From Pedobacter sp. MR2016-24 (GTDB lineage Bacteria; Bacteroidota; Bacteroidia; Sphingobacteriales; Sphingobacteriaceae), in the NCBI RefSeq assembly GCF_026239655.1, contig NZ_JAPIVO010000006.1, positions 1 to 64,000 on the forward strand: DNA of 64,000 nt, given 5' to 3'. Below the pieces are notes generated by a model. That model worked only from the letters and a program-made list of their open reading frames with translations, searched no databases and had not been told where the DNA came from. The translations under genes were made by a program, and so were the position numbers. Below are positions 33,008 to 43,398 of this stretch, piece by piece (positions within the stretch are counted from its first letter, which is position 1; every line of letters begins with the position of its first letter).

Positions 33008-33892
33008 ATGAAAGCATATTTATTTCCAGGACAAGGCGCGCAATTTTCAGGTATGGGCAAAGAGCTGTACGAAAACGAGATAGCTAAAGAATTATTTGAA
33101 AAAGCAAACGATATCATCGGCTTCCGTATCAGCGACATTATGTTTTCCGGAACAGATGAAGAGTTGAAACAGACTAAAGTAACTCAACCGGCTATCTTCC
33201 TTCATTCCGTGATCCTGGCAAAAACATTGGGTGCAGATTTTAAGCCGGATATGGTAGCAGGACATTCTTTAGGAGAATTTTCTGCATTAGTGGCTGCTTC
33301 AGCCATCTCATTTGAGGATGGTTTGAAACTGGTTATTGCACGTGCAAATGCGATGCAGAAAGCGTGTGAGCTGCAGCCTTCAACTATGGCGGCGATTCTT
33401 GGATTAGCAGATGAAGTGGTGGAAAATATTTGCGAAAGCATTGATGAAGTGGTGGTTGCTGCAAATTATAACTGTCCGGGTCAGTTGGTGATTTCCGGAA
33501 GTATAGCAGGTATAGATATCGCGTGTCAGCAATTGACAGAGGCAGGAGCTAAAAGAGCCCTGAAACTGAATGTAGGTGGTGCATTTCACTCGCCATTGAT
33601 GGAGCCTGCAAGACTGGAGCTGAAAGAAGCTATAGAAAATACGACAATATTACCTCCGGTATGTCCGATTTATCAGAATGTTGATCCGGTAGCGGAGACA
33701 GATCCTGAAAAAATTAAATTTAACCTGATTACGCAGTTAACTGGTGCGGTAAAATGGACGCAAACTGTAGCGCATATGCTTGCAGATGGTGCAGATGAGT
33801 TTGTTGAAGTAGGACCTGGAAATGTATTACAGGGACTTGTTAAAAAGGTTAACAGAGCTGTGCAGACAAGTTCTGCAGCTGTTCCTGTTTAA
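33008..33892 (+). CDS. fabD: Malonyl-CoA--ACP S-malonyltransferase
   Basis: FabD moves malonyl from CoA to acyl carrier protein to start fatty-acid elongation. The 294-residue enzyme shows FPGQGAQFSGMGKELY at the N terminus, QPAIFLHS, the nucleophile Ser87 in GHSLGEFSAL, His about 194 in GGAFHSPLM, and VEVGPGNVLQGLVKK near the C terminus. It follows folE by 24 bases. Length is close to the usual 300 residues. The neighbouring genes are not other fab genes. Confidence 0.96.
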   Translation: MKAYLFPGQGAQFSGMGKELYENEIAKELFEKANDIIGFRISDIMFSGTDEELKQTKVTQPAIFLHSVILAKTLGADFKPDMVAGHSLGEFSALVAASAISFEDGLKLVIARANAMQKACELQPSTMAAILGLADEVVENICESIDEVVVAANYNCPGQLVISGSIAGIDIACQQLTEAGAKRALKLNVGGAFHSPLMEPARLELKEAIENTTILPPVCPIYQNVDPVAETDPEKIKFNLITQLTGAVKWTQTVAHMLADGADEFVEVGPGNVLQGLVKKVNRAVQTSSAAVPV

Positions 33893-33910
33893 TAATAAAT
33901 AAAGACCGGC

Positions 33911-36900
33911 GTGAATATAGGAGGTAAAATTAGATTTCTTTTATTGATTCTTGGGGTATGCTGCATTGCTACCGCTATCTCTTTAAAACATTCTATTACA
34001 AAAAAAGACCTCCTGAAATACGAGGCAGGCAGACTTCAGGAAAACCTTGCGGCAAATGAAAGAATTGTTTACAGAATTCTTTCCAATGAGGAGCAGGTAG
34101 AAAATGTCAGGAAATTTTCGGACAATGAAGGGCTTGCTTTAAACTTTATTTCTACGTACCGGTCACAAGGTATCAATTTGCTGACTTATGAGGGCTCGGA
34201 ATTAAAGTTCTGGAGCTCTTATAAGTCAGTTCCCCCTAATCCGGACACGATAAAGGAAGGATCCTCCTTTATCCAGTTTTCCAATGGCTGGTACGAAGTC
34301 ATTAAAAAAACGCACGGTGCTTTCGTCATGATCTTTATGATTGACGTTAAAAAGCAGTTCAGCATTCAGAACCGGTTTCTTAAAAATGGAATAGTTGCGG
34401 GATTATCTTCCTCAAATGCCCTCGCCCTTGCATCTTTTATGGATGAGGAGGTTTCAGGAATCAAAAACCTGGATGGGAAGTTACTTTTTGAGGTGAAGCT
34501 GAAGCCAGATTATACCCAGGGCGTATATGCCACAATACAGATATGGTTATGGGTAATCGGCCTGTTTTGTTTTTGCCTCTTTATCAACTCATTTTGTTCC
34601 TGGCTGGCAAAGAAGGGAAGCCTGGTATTAGGGACAGCAATATTGATTTCGTTTTTTCTGGGTGTCCGCATTACCGATCTTGAATTCGGGTGGTTTAACC
34701 ATCAGTTCAATATTCAGCTGTTTAATCCCTCCGTTTATGCAGAAAGCTTTTTTCTGCCTTCATTGGGCGACTTTTTGCTGAATGTGCTGGCTATTACCTG
34801 GATTGTACTATTTGTTTATACTTACCGGGATAAGTACAAGCTTCCCCGTTGGATTTCCGGTAATAAAGTTATCGGAATTATTATTCACGGAGCTTTGTTA
34901 CTCGTCTTCGGATGGATGGCATTCCTGATGAATGAAGTTTTCTTCGGGGTGATTTACAATTCCAAAATCAATTTTGATATTACCAATATCATTAACCTGA
35001 GCTGGATGAGCTGGGTTTGTATTGTCATTCTGTGTCTGGTCTGGTTTAATGCCTATCTTGTTGTCAGCATATTTATAGAATTGACTAAACAGTTACGCGT
35101 TAAACATAAAGAGCGTCTGATTGTATTTTGCAGCCTTTTCGTGATGTATTTTATATACATGTTATGCACTGATTTTACGGTTTTCTTTATCGCCTATGCC
35201 CTGTTTATTTTCACAGTGGCTTACAATATCTATCTGCAGCAGAATAAGTTTTCAATTGGTATTTTCGCTGCAATTTTCTTTTGCCTTGCATTTATATCAT
35301 CCATTAAATACCTCAAGTTTAATGATATAAAAGAACGGAATAACAGGTTTGTAATGGCACAGAAGCTTTTTTCTTCGGATGACCCTAAAGTGGTAAATTC
35401 CATAGAAAGTCTGGGTACTGGTATTTCTAATGACCTCTTTATCACGGATTACTTTAGAAGTCCGGGTGTAAACAGACAACTTGCCTTACAGAATTATATT
35501 ACGAAGACCTTTCTGGATGGGTATCTATCCCAGTTCGAATATAATTTTTACGAGTTTAATATCAATGATATCTCTAAAACCACCAGGGATAATGTTTCGC
35601 TAAAGCATTACCAGAATCTTGTCAGATCCGGATCTGTTAAAATTTCCAATTTTTTTTATAAGCTGAATGACACCTTTGGCTATCAGAATTATTTTGGTAT
35701 TATTCCGATTTTCGATGATAACCATCTGCTGGGTAGCATGGTGATAGAACTGAAATCTCAGCAGTATAATTATAACAGCCAGTTTCCGGAGATTCTTATT
35801 GATGGAAAGATGGGTAGTGATGAAGATTACAGTAACTATTCTTTTGCGTTTTATAACAATAGCAAGCTGGTCAAACAAGCTGGAAAATATACTTACAAAC
35901 TGGCTAATACTGAGTTCAAGGGTAAACTAGGCGAAAGCGTGATCAAAAATGAGCCAAAGATTGGGTATAGCCATCTGATTTATATGGCGACCAATTCCAA
36001 GGTGATCGTGATCAGTAAAGAGAAGGTCACTTATATTGTCAGGTTAGCGGCTTTATCTTTCTTCTTTCTGGTATTTATTATTTTCTCTGCGGCCTTATAC
36101 ATGCTGATCTGGTTGCTTAAAAATATTGATGACAGCTGGAATGGCTGGTTTAATATCAACAGATCTTTAATGATCAATGCCAATAAAATCCTTTACAAAA
36201 CGCGGATACAGCTCTCTATCGTTCTCTCTGTAGTGGCCACGCTGGTCATTGTAGGCTGGTCTACTTTTTTCTATATCAGGGACGAATACAGAAAGCAGCA
36301 GGAAGACTTTATCCGGGAAAAGATCAGGAAAGTACAGCTGTCTTATGAGAAACAGGTTTACGCTGCTGGTATACCAGAACCTACGGATCAGGCAATCCTT
36401 AATTTTAATCAGTTTGCTGACATCAATTCGGCCTACCTGAACCTGTTTGACGTCAATGGAGACCTGCTGTTCACCTCTCTGCCTAAAATGTATGATTATG
36501 GTATCATCAGCAAGAAAATGGGACCAAAGGCCTATATTTATCTTAAACAGCTGCAAAGATCTGAGTATTCCAACCCGGTAGAGATGATAGGTGAATTCAC
36601 CTATTCTTCAGCCTATGCGCCTATCCGTGATTCGCAAAACCGGACAGTTGCCTATATAGGACTGCCTTATTATGGTAATGAAGCAGATTATCATGCTAAA
36701 ATCAGCTTATTTATCAATACGCTGATTAATATTTACGCGTTGGTCTTTGTAGCAATTGGAATCCTGGCTGTTTTTCTTGCCAATCAGATTACCAGTCCGC
36801 TCACATTTATCCAGGAAAGTATCAAAAAAACTAAACTGGGGCAGAAAAATCAGCCTATTTTATGGTCCAGACATGATGAGATCGGATCCTTAATTAAGGA

Positions 36901-37630
36901 ATATAACAAGATGATTTCTGCCTTAGAGGAGAGCGCGACCAAACTGGCTAAATCCGAAAGGGAGAGTGCCTGGCGTGAAATGGCTAAACAGGTTGCCCAT
37001 GAGATCAAAAATCCACTCACACCATTAAAACTTGGTGTGCAGCTGCTGGAAAAATCATGGAAAGAGAACGATCCTAATTTTGCACTTAAATTTGAACGCT
37101 TCTACAAATCTTTTGTAGAGCAGATTGATAGTCTGGCGACGATTGCATCAGAATTTTCAAATTTTGCTAAAATGCCTGATACCAAGCTGGAGGAACTATT
37201 GCTTATTCCAATTATTGAACAGAGCAGGAATGTCTTTACCAACACTAAAAATGCAGAGATCTACATCTCCAATCTGACCAATAGGGAGATCCGTGTAAAT
37301 GGCGATAAAGATCAGTTGCTGCGTTCTTTCAATAACCTGATGAAGAATGCGATTGAGGCGGCCAGCGGTGCAGAAAAATGTCTTATCTACATTAAGATCA
37401 CGAACGATTCTGATTACGCCTGGATTGAGATTGATGACAATGGAAAGGGCATAGATCCGGAGCTTCAGGATAAAATCTTCGTACCTAATTTTACCACAAA
37501 ATCTTCTGGTACAGGATTAGGCCTCGCCTTTGTGAAACAGGCGATAGAGAATGCAGGCGGTACAATAGATTTCAAGTCAGTTACCGATGCCGGCACTACT
37601 TTCTATCTTAGTTTTCCCCTGGTTTCATAA
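33911..37630 (+). CDS. Large membrane sensor histidine kinase, NtrY-like
   Basis: The 1239-residue kinase starts with GTG at 33911. An N-terminal membrane helix (about 8-25) and a sensor loop precede a multi-pass block (about 210-460, some eight helices). A second extracytoplasmic region (about 480-700), a helix (about 715-740), another helix (about 770-790) with a third sensor loop, and a helix (about 940-960) lead into a HAMP segment. The catalytic part has the H box VAHEIKNPLTPLKLG with His about 1030, NLMKNAIEAASG (N box), DDNGKGIDPE (G1) and GTGLGLAFVKQAIENAGG (G2). No response regulator is encoded next to it. It autophosphorylates on ATP in known homologues; the signal is unknown. Confidence 0.92.
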   Translation: MNIGGKIRFLLLILGVCCIATAISLKHSITKKDLLKYEAGRLQENLAANERIVYRILSNEEQVENVRKFSDNEGLALNFISTYRSQGINLLTYEGSELKFWSSYKSVPPNPDTIKEGSSFIQFSNGWYEVIKKTHGAFVMIFMIDVKKQFSIQNRFLKNGIVAGLSSSNALALASFMDEEVSGIKNLDGKLLFEVKLKPDYTQGVYATIQIWLWVIGLFCFCLFINSFCSWLAKKGSLVLGTAILISFFLGVRITDLEFGWFNHQFNIQLFNPSVYAESFFLPSLGDFLLNVLAITWIVLFVYTYRDKYKLPRWISGNKVIGIIIHGALLLVFGWMAFLMNEVFFGVIYNSKINFDITNIINLSWMSWVCIVILCLVWFNAYLVVSIFIELTKQLRVKHKERLIVFCSLFVMYFIYMLCTDFTVFFIAYALFIFTVAYNIYLQQNKFSIGIFAAIFFCLAFISSIKYLKFNDIKERNNRFVMAQKLFSSDDPKVVNSIESLGTGISNDLFITDYFRSPGVNRQLALQNYITKTFLDGYLSQFEYNFYEFNINDISKTTRDNVSLKHYQNLVRSGSVKISNFFYKLNDTFGYQNYFGIIPIFDDNHLLGSMVIELKSQQYNYNSQFPEILIDGKMGSDEDYSNYSFAFYNNSKLVKQAGKYTYKLANTEFKGKLGESVIKNEPKIGYSHLIYMATNSKVIVISKEKVTYIVRLAALSFFFLVFIIFSAALYMLIWLLKNIDDSWNGWFNINRSLMINANKILYKTRIQLSIVLSVVATLVIVGWSTFFYIRDEYRKQQEDFIREKIRKVQLSYEKQVYAAGIPEPTDQAILNFNQFADINSAYLNLFDVNGDLLFTSLPKMYDYGIISKKMGPKAYIYLKQLQRSEYSNPVEMIGEFTYSSAYAPIRDSQNRTVAYIGLPYYGNEADYHAKISLFINTLINIYALVFVAIGILAVFLANQITSPLTFIQESIKKTKLGQKNQPILWSRHDEIGSLIKEYNKMISALEESATKLAKSERESAWREMAKQVAHEIKNPLTPLKLGVQLLEKSWKENDPNFALKFERFYKSFVEQIDSLATIASEFSNFAKMPDTKLEELLLIPIIEQSRNVFTNTKNAEIYISNLTNREIRVNGDKDQLLRSFNNLMKNAIEAASGAEKCLIYIKITNDSDYAWIEIDDNGKGIDPELQDKIFVPNFTTKSSGTGLGLAFVKQAIENAGGTIDFKSVTDAGTTFYLSFPLVS

Positions 37631-37637
37631 CAGTCGG

Positions 37638-38600
37638 TTATTTAAGTAAGACGGCAGCTTTTCCCATGGTAAAACCATTGGCGTAAAGAATGATGGAATA
37701 GGTACCTTTAATAAACGGTTTTGGGTTTACCCAATCCATTTTGTATGCTGTATCATCATTGTTATAGGAGATGGTGATCATTTCACTGTATTGCATCTCC
37801 TGTCCGTCTGCTTCAAACATATTGTTTTCATTTGCAATCAGGTTACCTGTAGGATCAAACACGCGTAAATAGATTTTATGATAATCTTTACTGGCCAGTT
37901 CGTTAGGTATGATATTAAAGTTCGCAGTTAGCTTTTGTGCAGCAGAGGCCTTGCTCACTTCAATATTTTTTCCACTGCTTTTCACTTTATAGGCGTTCAA
38001 CTGAACATTAAAGGCTTTTAAAGCACTGCTGATTTTTACTTTCTCACTAAGTTCAGAATTCCTTTTCTCCAGTACGGAGGCTTTCGCATTAACCGAACTT
38101 ACAGATTTAACCAGGCTGTCCCGTTCAGACTTAAGAAAGGTATTCTCTTTCTCCAGGCGGGAAAGGTCCTCCTTATAATTACCGATAAATATCCTGAGTT
38201 CTTTTAATTCATTCTGTGCCGCAACAAGCTGGCCCTGTGTTAACTGGGATTTCTGCAGTGCATTTTTTAATTCTGCTATTTTCGCCCTGGCAAGTAACTG
38301 CTCATTCTGGAGCTTTTCGGTAAGCGTTACATTCATCGCATTTACCTTGTCAAATTCTACTTCAATCTTCTCTACTTCAAGCTTTAACCTGTCTTTTTCT
38401 GTATTTGTGGTAACAAAACGCTCTTTTTCGTGTTTATCTTTAAGGAACAAAAAACCATTAGTACCTAATAATGCAGCAATTACTACGATCAGAAAATATA
38501 TCTTATTACGGTCACCTTTGTTTACGGGATCTTTAGTATCTAGCATTTGAAATCTAAAAGTTGTGTTCTCTGTGGAATTTTTTTCAGTTATGGTATTCAT
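37638..38600 (-). CDS. Membrane-anchored coiled-coil protein, unknown function
   Basis: The 320-residue protein has a short cytoplasmic start, one membrane helix at about 34-54, a long coiled coil at about 60-195 (heptad-rich KLEVEKIEVEFDKVNAMNV and similar) and a C-terminal beta-rich domain (about 205-320). No enzymatic motif was found. Similar proteins in Bacteroidota are annotated as hypothetical. It is convergent to the kinase gene, 7 bases apart, with no terminator visible between them. Confidence 0.8.
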   Translation of the reverse strand: MNTITEKNSTENTTFRFQMLDTKDPVNKGDRNKIYFLIVVIAALLGTNGFLFLKDKHEKERFVTTNTEKDRLKLEVEKIEVEFDKVNAMNVTLTEKLQNEQLLARAKIAELKNALQKSQLTQGQLVAAQNELKELRIFIGNYKEDLSRLEKENTFLKSERDSLVKSVSSVNAKASVLEKRNSELSEKVKISSALKAFNVQLNAYKVKSSGKNIEVSKASAAQKLTANFNIIPNELASKDYHKIYLRVFDPTGNLIANENNMFEADGQEMQYSEMITISYNNDDTAYKMDWVNPKPFIKGTYSIILYANGFTMGKAAVLLK

Positions 38601-38763
38601 AAAAAAAAACGAACATAGGATAAATAATATAAATTATGGTAAAAAAAGCGATGAAATTGTATGAGAGTCTAAATAAAATCGTTTAATTGCTAAATTGCGG
38701 CCAAATTAGATACCCGTGATTCTCACGCTGATATAAACTTTACACGAATAAAAACAACAAATA

Positions 38764-40296
38764 ATGCTGAAAAAGATTGTTCTTACAATTTTCATTACCT
38801 CCATTTGCCTACCACAAATATTTGCACAAAACACAGCAAAAATTGCTCCAAAAAGAGAGTTCAGAGGTGTGTGGGTTGCCACCGTCGAAAATATCGATTG
38901 GCCTTCCAGAGCAGGGCTAAGTCAGGATCAACAGAAACAGGAGCTGATCGGAATATTGGAACAGCATAAAAAGAATGGTATGAATGCTATATTGCTGCAG
39001 GTGAGACCTGCTGCGGATGCATTCTACAGTAAATCAAGGGAACCCTGGAGCAAATGGCTTATGGGGAAACAGGGGGTGGCACCATCCCCGGGTTATGACC
39101 CACTGGAGTTTGCCATTAAAGAGGCGCACTCAAGAGGTATGGAATTACATGCATGGTTTAACCCATATCGGGCAACGATGAGTGCAAATAGTTTCATCAG
39201 TGAAGACCACATGACCAGAAAAAGGCCGGACCTCTTTTTTAACTACGGTGGCAAAAAACAGTTTGATCCGGGATTGCCGGAAGTGAGGGAATACATTGTG
39301 CAGGTTATTCTTGACGTTGTTAAAGGATATGATGTAGATGGTATTCATTTTGATGATTATTTCTATCCTTATCCTATTGCTGGTCAGCGTATCAATGATG
39401 CGGAAACTTTCAGTAAATATCCTAATGGTATTACTAACATTAACGACTGGAGAAGGAATAATGTGGATATGCTGATCAAGGAGCTCAATGACAGTATTCA
39501 TCATTATAAAAACTACGTGAAATTTGGTATCAGTCCTTTTGGCATCTGGAAAAATAAAAGAGAAGATCCTCTGGGTTCTGAAAGCAGCGGCCTTTCCAAT
39601 TACCATGAGTTATATGCCGATTCGCGGAAGTGGATTAAGGAGGGATGGGTAGACTATATTAATCCTCAGATCTATTTCAGTTTTACCAGAAGAGCAGCGC
39701 CGTTCGGCACATTGGTGGACTGGTGGAGTGATAATACTTATGGCAGACATTTGTACATTGGTCAGGCTGCCTATCTGGTGAACCAGAAAATGGAAGCGGC
39801 CTGGAGAGTGCCTAATGAAATTCCCAATCAAATCAGGTACATGCGGGCAAATAACCGCGTGCAGGGCAGCGTTTTCTTTAGTTCCAAATCGTTTTCTACT
39901 GTAGCCAGAGGTACCGCAGATTCCCTGAGAAGAGATTTATATAAATATCCGTCGCTTCCTCCCCAAATGCCATGGCTGGATGAAATTGTGCCTAATCAGC
40001 CCAGAGACCTGAGTGCAGAAGCTGTTGCTGTTGGTGTACAACTCAAATGGGCTGCTCCGCTGAAAGCTTCAGATGGGGAAACGGCGTCTGGTTATGTGAT
40101 TTACAGATTTGAAGAAGGTGAAAAAATCAATGTACTTGATCCCAGGAATATTTTGAGGATCAGCTTTGAAGATTTTACGTTCTTCCTGGATACATCTATT
40201 GAAAAAGGAAAAAGATACAATTACCTGGTTACGGCGCTGGACCGTTTAAAGAACGAGAGTGAGCCCAGCGGGCCGGTAGGCGTAGAGGCCAGATAA
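38764..40296 (+). CDS. Secreted GH10-like glycosidase (GHL10/DUF187 type) with fibronectin-III-like tail
   Basis: The 510-residue protein has a signal peptide (about 1-21) and a glycosyl-hydrolase-like TIM barrel (about 30-390) with EFRGVWVATVENIDWPSR, LLQVRPAADAFYSKSREPWS, ELHAWFNPYRA, DGIHFDDYFYPYP, FGISPFGIWKN and DYINPQIYFSF. This is the GHL10/DUF187 family related to YngK. A fibronectin-III-like domain (about 410-510) follows. Substrate is unknown; peptidoglycan or cell-wall glycans have been suggested for relatives. The gene is monocistronic and its stop is within a strong terminator. Confidence 0.88.
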   Translation: MLKKIVLTIFITSICLPQIFAQNTAKIAPKREFRGVWVATVENIDWPSRAGLSQDQQKQELIGILEQHKKNGMNAILLQVRPAADAFYSKSREPWSKWLMGKQGVAPSPGYDPLEFAIKEAHSRGMELHAWFNPYRATMSANSFISEDHMTRKRPDLFFNYGGKKQFDPGLPEVREYIVQVILDVVKGYDVDGIHFDDYFYPYPIAGQRINDAETFSKYPNGITNINDWRRNNVDMLIKELNDSIHHYKNYVKFGISPFGIWKNKREDPLGSESSGLSNYHELYADSRKWIKEGWVDYINPQIYFSFTRRAAPFGTLVDWWSDNTYGRHLYIGQAAYLVNQKMEAAWRVPNEIPNQIRYMRANNRVQGSVFFSSKSFSTVARGTADSLRRDLYKYPSLPPQMPWLDEIVPNQPRDLSAEAVAVGVQLKWAAPLKASDGETASGYVIYRFEEGEKINVLDPRNILRISFEDFTFFLDTSIEKGKRYNYLVTALDRLKNESEPSGPVGVEAR

Positions 40297-40335
40297 AAAA
40301 ACGGGGATGATCAGTTAGATCATCCCCGTTTTTTT
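40295..40335. terminator. Strong bidirectional terminator
   Basis: Seven A, CGGGGATGATC, loop AGTTA, GATCATCCCCG and seven T form an 18-bp perfect stem overlapping the stop of the GH10-like gene. The A and T tracts on both sides let it stop transcription from either direction, including the convergent M16 peptidase. Confidence 0.92.
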
Positions 40336-40348
40336 ATTAATTAAAGAA

Positions 40349-43201
40349 TTATTTTTGAGGAACTAACACCAGACGTATGTAGTTGTTCTCATCAAGATAC
40401 TTTTGCGCAGTAGCTTTCGAGGTCGCTACACTAACCGCATCAACTCTTTGTTTATCGCCTAATAGCTGATCCAGTTTGTCACCATATTTCAGTCTGTTAG
40501 TCAGATAACCCATCCAGTATCCATTGTCACGTACACTCAATTCCATCTGACGGTGTTCTTCAGATTTGAATTTTGCGATATCTTCATCGGTAGCACCACT
40601 GGTTTTTATGCTTTTTACTTCTTCCAGTGCAGCAGCGATTAATTTATCAACGTTAGCTGTTGCACAATTGAAAGAGATAGTGAAATAATAATGTGCATAA
40701 GGTAATTTACTCACGCTAAGACCTACCTGCGGACTGTATACGCCACTTTCTTTCTCACGCAATCTTTCCAGTATTTTATTCTCGAGGGCACTTTTCAATG
40801 CGCCTAACTGCACATTATTTTCTGCTGTATAGTCATAATCGCCGTGCAGGTATAGTTGTACACTCGCTTTATCTTCTAGACCTTTATAAACAGTTTTGCT
40901 TACTATCCCTTTTGGCGGACGTGCACCCAGGTCTTTATATTCCTGTGTTTTTTTAAGAGTTGGTAATGAGGCAATATAAGTCTCTATAAGCGGCTTAATT
41001 GTATTGGGCTCAAAATTACCTACGAAAACAAATGTCTGCTCACCAAGGTCAGCAAAACGCTCTTTATAAAAAGCAAATGCCTTATCTAAAGATACCTTAT
41101 CTAAATCTGCCAGCGTATTGGGCATGCTTCTTTTATTGTAAGAAGATAACACTGCCTGAACGGTATCTGCAAAAACGCTTGATGGATTGGCATCTTTATT
41201 TTCCATCATGATTTTTGTGTCACTGATGTTCTTATTGAAGATTTCAGCATCTTTACGAGGTGTCAGCGCATAGGCATTAACCATTTTAAATGCAGTTTCC
41301 AGATCTTTAGGTGTAGCACCTCCGCTAAAACCCTGGAACAATTCGCCAATATAAGCGCTTGCCCTTCCTGTATTGCCGGCAAGTAGTTTTCCTAATTGCA
41401 AAGGATTAAATTCGCCCACTCCGCTCTGCGGGATTAATCCGGAGAAATCTGCAGACTGGTAGTCGTTCGGATCAGCTAAGGAAGTTCCTCCTTTAGAGAA
41501 AGAAGAGAATGCAATCTCATCATTTTTGAAGTCAGTTGGTTTCAGGATTACCTTAATGCCGTTGCTTAAGGTCCATTCCGTTACACCGATATCTTCATAT
41601 TTTTTCTCTGCAATAACTTTTCCTGCTACTGGTTTTATCGCCAGTAATGGTTTGTTCACTGTATTGTCTGCATAAGGTTTCAAATTTTTACCTGCATTAG
41701 TTAACGAAGCCAGTAAAGCAGCTTCTGTTGGCAGATTTGCTTTTTCTTTTTCAGGGGCCTGAACAATCAGAATTTTGTTGTCGTTGGTAATCAGTGTTTT
41801 TGCAAGTGCATTTACTTCTGCCAGGGTGATAGACGCAACGTTCTTTTTTGTTTCAGCATAGTTGAATTTTATAGAGCCTATTGCTGCCCCTTTAAGGAAA
41901 TTGTCCAGGTATTCCTGTACAAAAGATGCCGAAGTTGTTTTATTTTCCTCTTTAATACCACTTTCATTAGCAGCTGTTATGCTTTTTTTGATCACGTCAA
42001 GTTCAGACTGAACAAAACCAAACTTAACTGCTCTTTCGCTTTCTGCTACCGCTGCAGTAAAGGCAGACTCCAGGTCTTTACCAGATTTGGCTGCGGCAAC
42101 AGTTTGAAAAGCGTAAACTCCGTCAACCAAACCACCCTGATACGGGCCATAAGCACTTTGAGCAAATAAGAAGGGTGCATTTCCTTTCTGCATAATTTCC
42201 TGATAACGTGAAGATAGCATGCTGTTAATCATACTGTACATCATGTCCTTTTTCATATCAGCTGTAGTTTTGGTGATATGTCCGCGTTGTTTCCATATGG
42301 CCATAGCTACATTATATTGCTGTTCGGGATCGGTAATGATTTTGGTCATCGTTTCTTTGTGATCCGGCAAGCCATACTGTTCTCTTTTCTTTTCATTCGC
42401 AGGATTTTTCAGGTCAGAGAAATTGGCGATAATCAGTTTTTCAACCTCATTTACATCGAAATCGCCTACAGCAATTACTGCCTGCAGATCTGGTCTGTAC
42501 CAATCCGCGTAGAAGTTTTTGATTTTATCATGCGTGAAATTGAGCAGCAGATCGGTTTTTCCGATTGGAATCCGGTTCGCGTATCTCGAATCTTTTAACA
42601 GCAAAGGAAGCAATTGTTTGCTCATCCTGTCCTGCGCATTTTTACCACGCTGACGCTCTTCTTCAATGATTACGCCCCGTTCTTTATCAATCTCTTCTCC
42701 ATCCATCAGCATTTTGCCTGCCCAGTTCGATAGAATTTTAAAACCTGTTTTAAATACCTCCACACTGTCTGTAGGAATTGGCAACTGGTAAACTGTTTGG
42801 TCAAATCCGGTATAGGCATTCAGGTCGGCCCCGAAACGGATCCCTGCCTTTTGCAGGTAGTTGATCATTTCGTTTTTAGGGAAGTCTTTAGTTCCATTGA
42901 AAGCCATATGCTCAGTAAAGTGAGCCAGACCTTGTTGCTCGTCGTTTTCCATCAGCGACCCGATTTTGTTAGCCAGGTATAACTCAGCTCTTTTTTTAGG
43001 TTCAACGTTTTTTCTGATATAGTAGGTAAGACCATTTGGCAGTTTTCCTATTTTAACCGCAGGGTCAATCGGAATTGCTGTGCCTGAGGTAACGGGAGCG
43101 CTCTGTCTCGTTTTGATTGGTTTTTTTTGTGCGGATACCGGGCTGCTGAAGGCGATCATAGCAGTTAGTCCCAATACAAGACAATTGGATTTGTGATTCA
43201 T
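40349..43201 (-). CDS. Secreted M16-family zinc peptidase (pitrilysin-like)
   Basis: The 950-residue protein has a signal peptide (about 1-24) and two homologous M16 halves of the pitrilysin fold. The N-terminal half carries the inverted zinc motif HFTEHMAFNGT (about 93-103) with the distal glutamate in EEERQRGK region (about 180). The C-terminal half (about 540-930) lacks HxxEH, as usual for the inactive lobe, and includes VFVGNFEPNTIKPLIETYI. These enzymes degrade peptides in the periplasm. It is transcribed alone. Length is normal for Bacteroidota M16 proteins. Confidence 0.92.
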   Translation of the reverse strand: MNHKSNCLVLGLTAMIAFSSPVSAQKKPIKTRQSAPVTSGTAIPIDPAVKIGKLPNGLTYYIRKNVEPKKRAELYLANKIGSLMENDEQQGLAHFTEHMAFNGTKDFPKNEMINYLQKAGIRFGADLNAYTGFDQTVYQLPIPTDSVEVFKTGFKILSNWAGKMLMDGEEIDKERGVIIEEERQRGKNAQDRMSKQLLPLLLKDSRYANRIPIGKTDLLLNFTHDKIKNFYADWYRPDLQAVIAVGDFDVNEVEKLIIANFSDLKNPANEKKREQYGLPDHKETMTKIITDPEQQYNVAMAIWKQRGHITKTTADMKKDMMYSMINSMLSSRYQEIMQKGNAPFLFAQSAYGPYQGGLVDGVYAFQTVAAAKSGKDLESAFTAAVAESERAVKFGFVQSELDVIKKSITAANESGIKEENKTTSASFVQEYLDNFLKGAAIGSIKFNYAETKKNVASITLAEVNALAKTLITNDNKILIVQAPEKEKANLPTEAALLASLTNAGKNLKPYADNTVNKPLLAIKPVAGKVIAEKKYEDIGVTEWTLSNGIKVILKPTDFKNDEIAFSSFSKGGTSLADPNDYQSADFSGLIPQSGVGEFNPLQLGKLLAGNTGRASAYIGELFQGFSGGATPKDLETAFKMVNAYALTPRKDAEIFNKNISDTKIMMENKDANPSSVFADTVQAVLSSYNKRSMPNTLADLDKVSLDKAFAFYKERFADLGEQTFVFVGNFEPNTIKPLIETYIASLPTLKKTQEYKDLGARPPKGIVSKTVYKGLEDKASVQLYLHGDYDYTAENNVQLGALKSALENKILERLREKESGVYSPQVGLSVSKLPYAHYYFTISFNCATANVDKLIAAALEEVKSIKTSGATDEDIAKFKSEEHRQMELSVRDNGYWMGYLTNRLKYGDKLDQLLGDKQRVDAVSVATSKATAQKYLDENNYIRLVLVPQK

Positions 43202-43354
43202 GTTTTTTTGTTAATTGTATTAATGTTTGGTATTAGAGTTCAAATGAGGAATTATGTTAGGGTTACGGGGATATTTTTAAACATCAGGGGGAAAGATCGC
43301 GGTCAGTTAAAGCTTTTAGTTTACTTTGTCTTTCTCCCGGAATTTATCAGCATA

Positions 43355-43389
43355 ATTCCGGAGGGTCATCATTCAGACTCCTCCGGAAT
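43355..43389. terminator. Hairpin downstream of the NagB/PIG-L gene
   Basis: ATTCCGGAGG (43355-43364) and CCTCCGGAAT (43380-43389) form a 10-bp stem with a 15-base loop, starting 10 bases after the stop of the minus-strand gene. No long T run follows, so it may act as a Rho-aided or processing signal. Confidence 0.6.
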
Positions 43390-43398
43390 ATGTATTAT

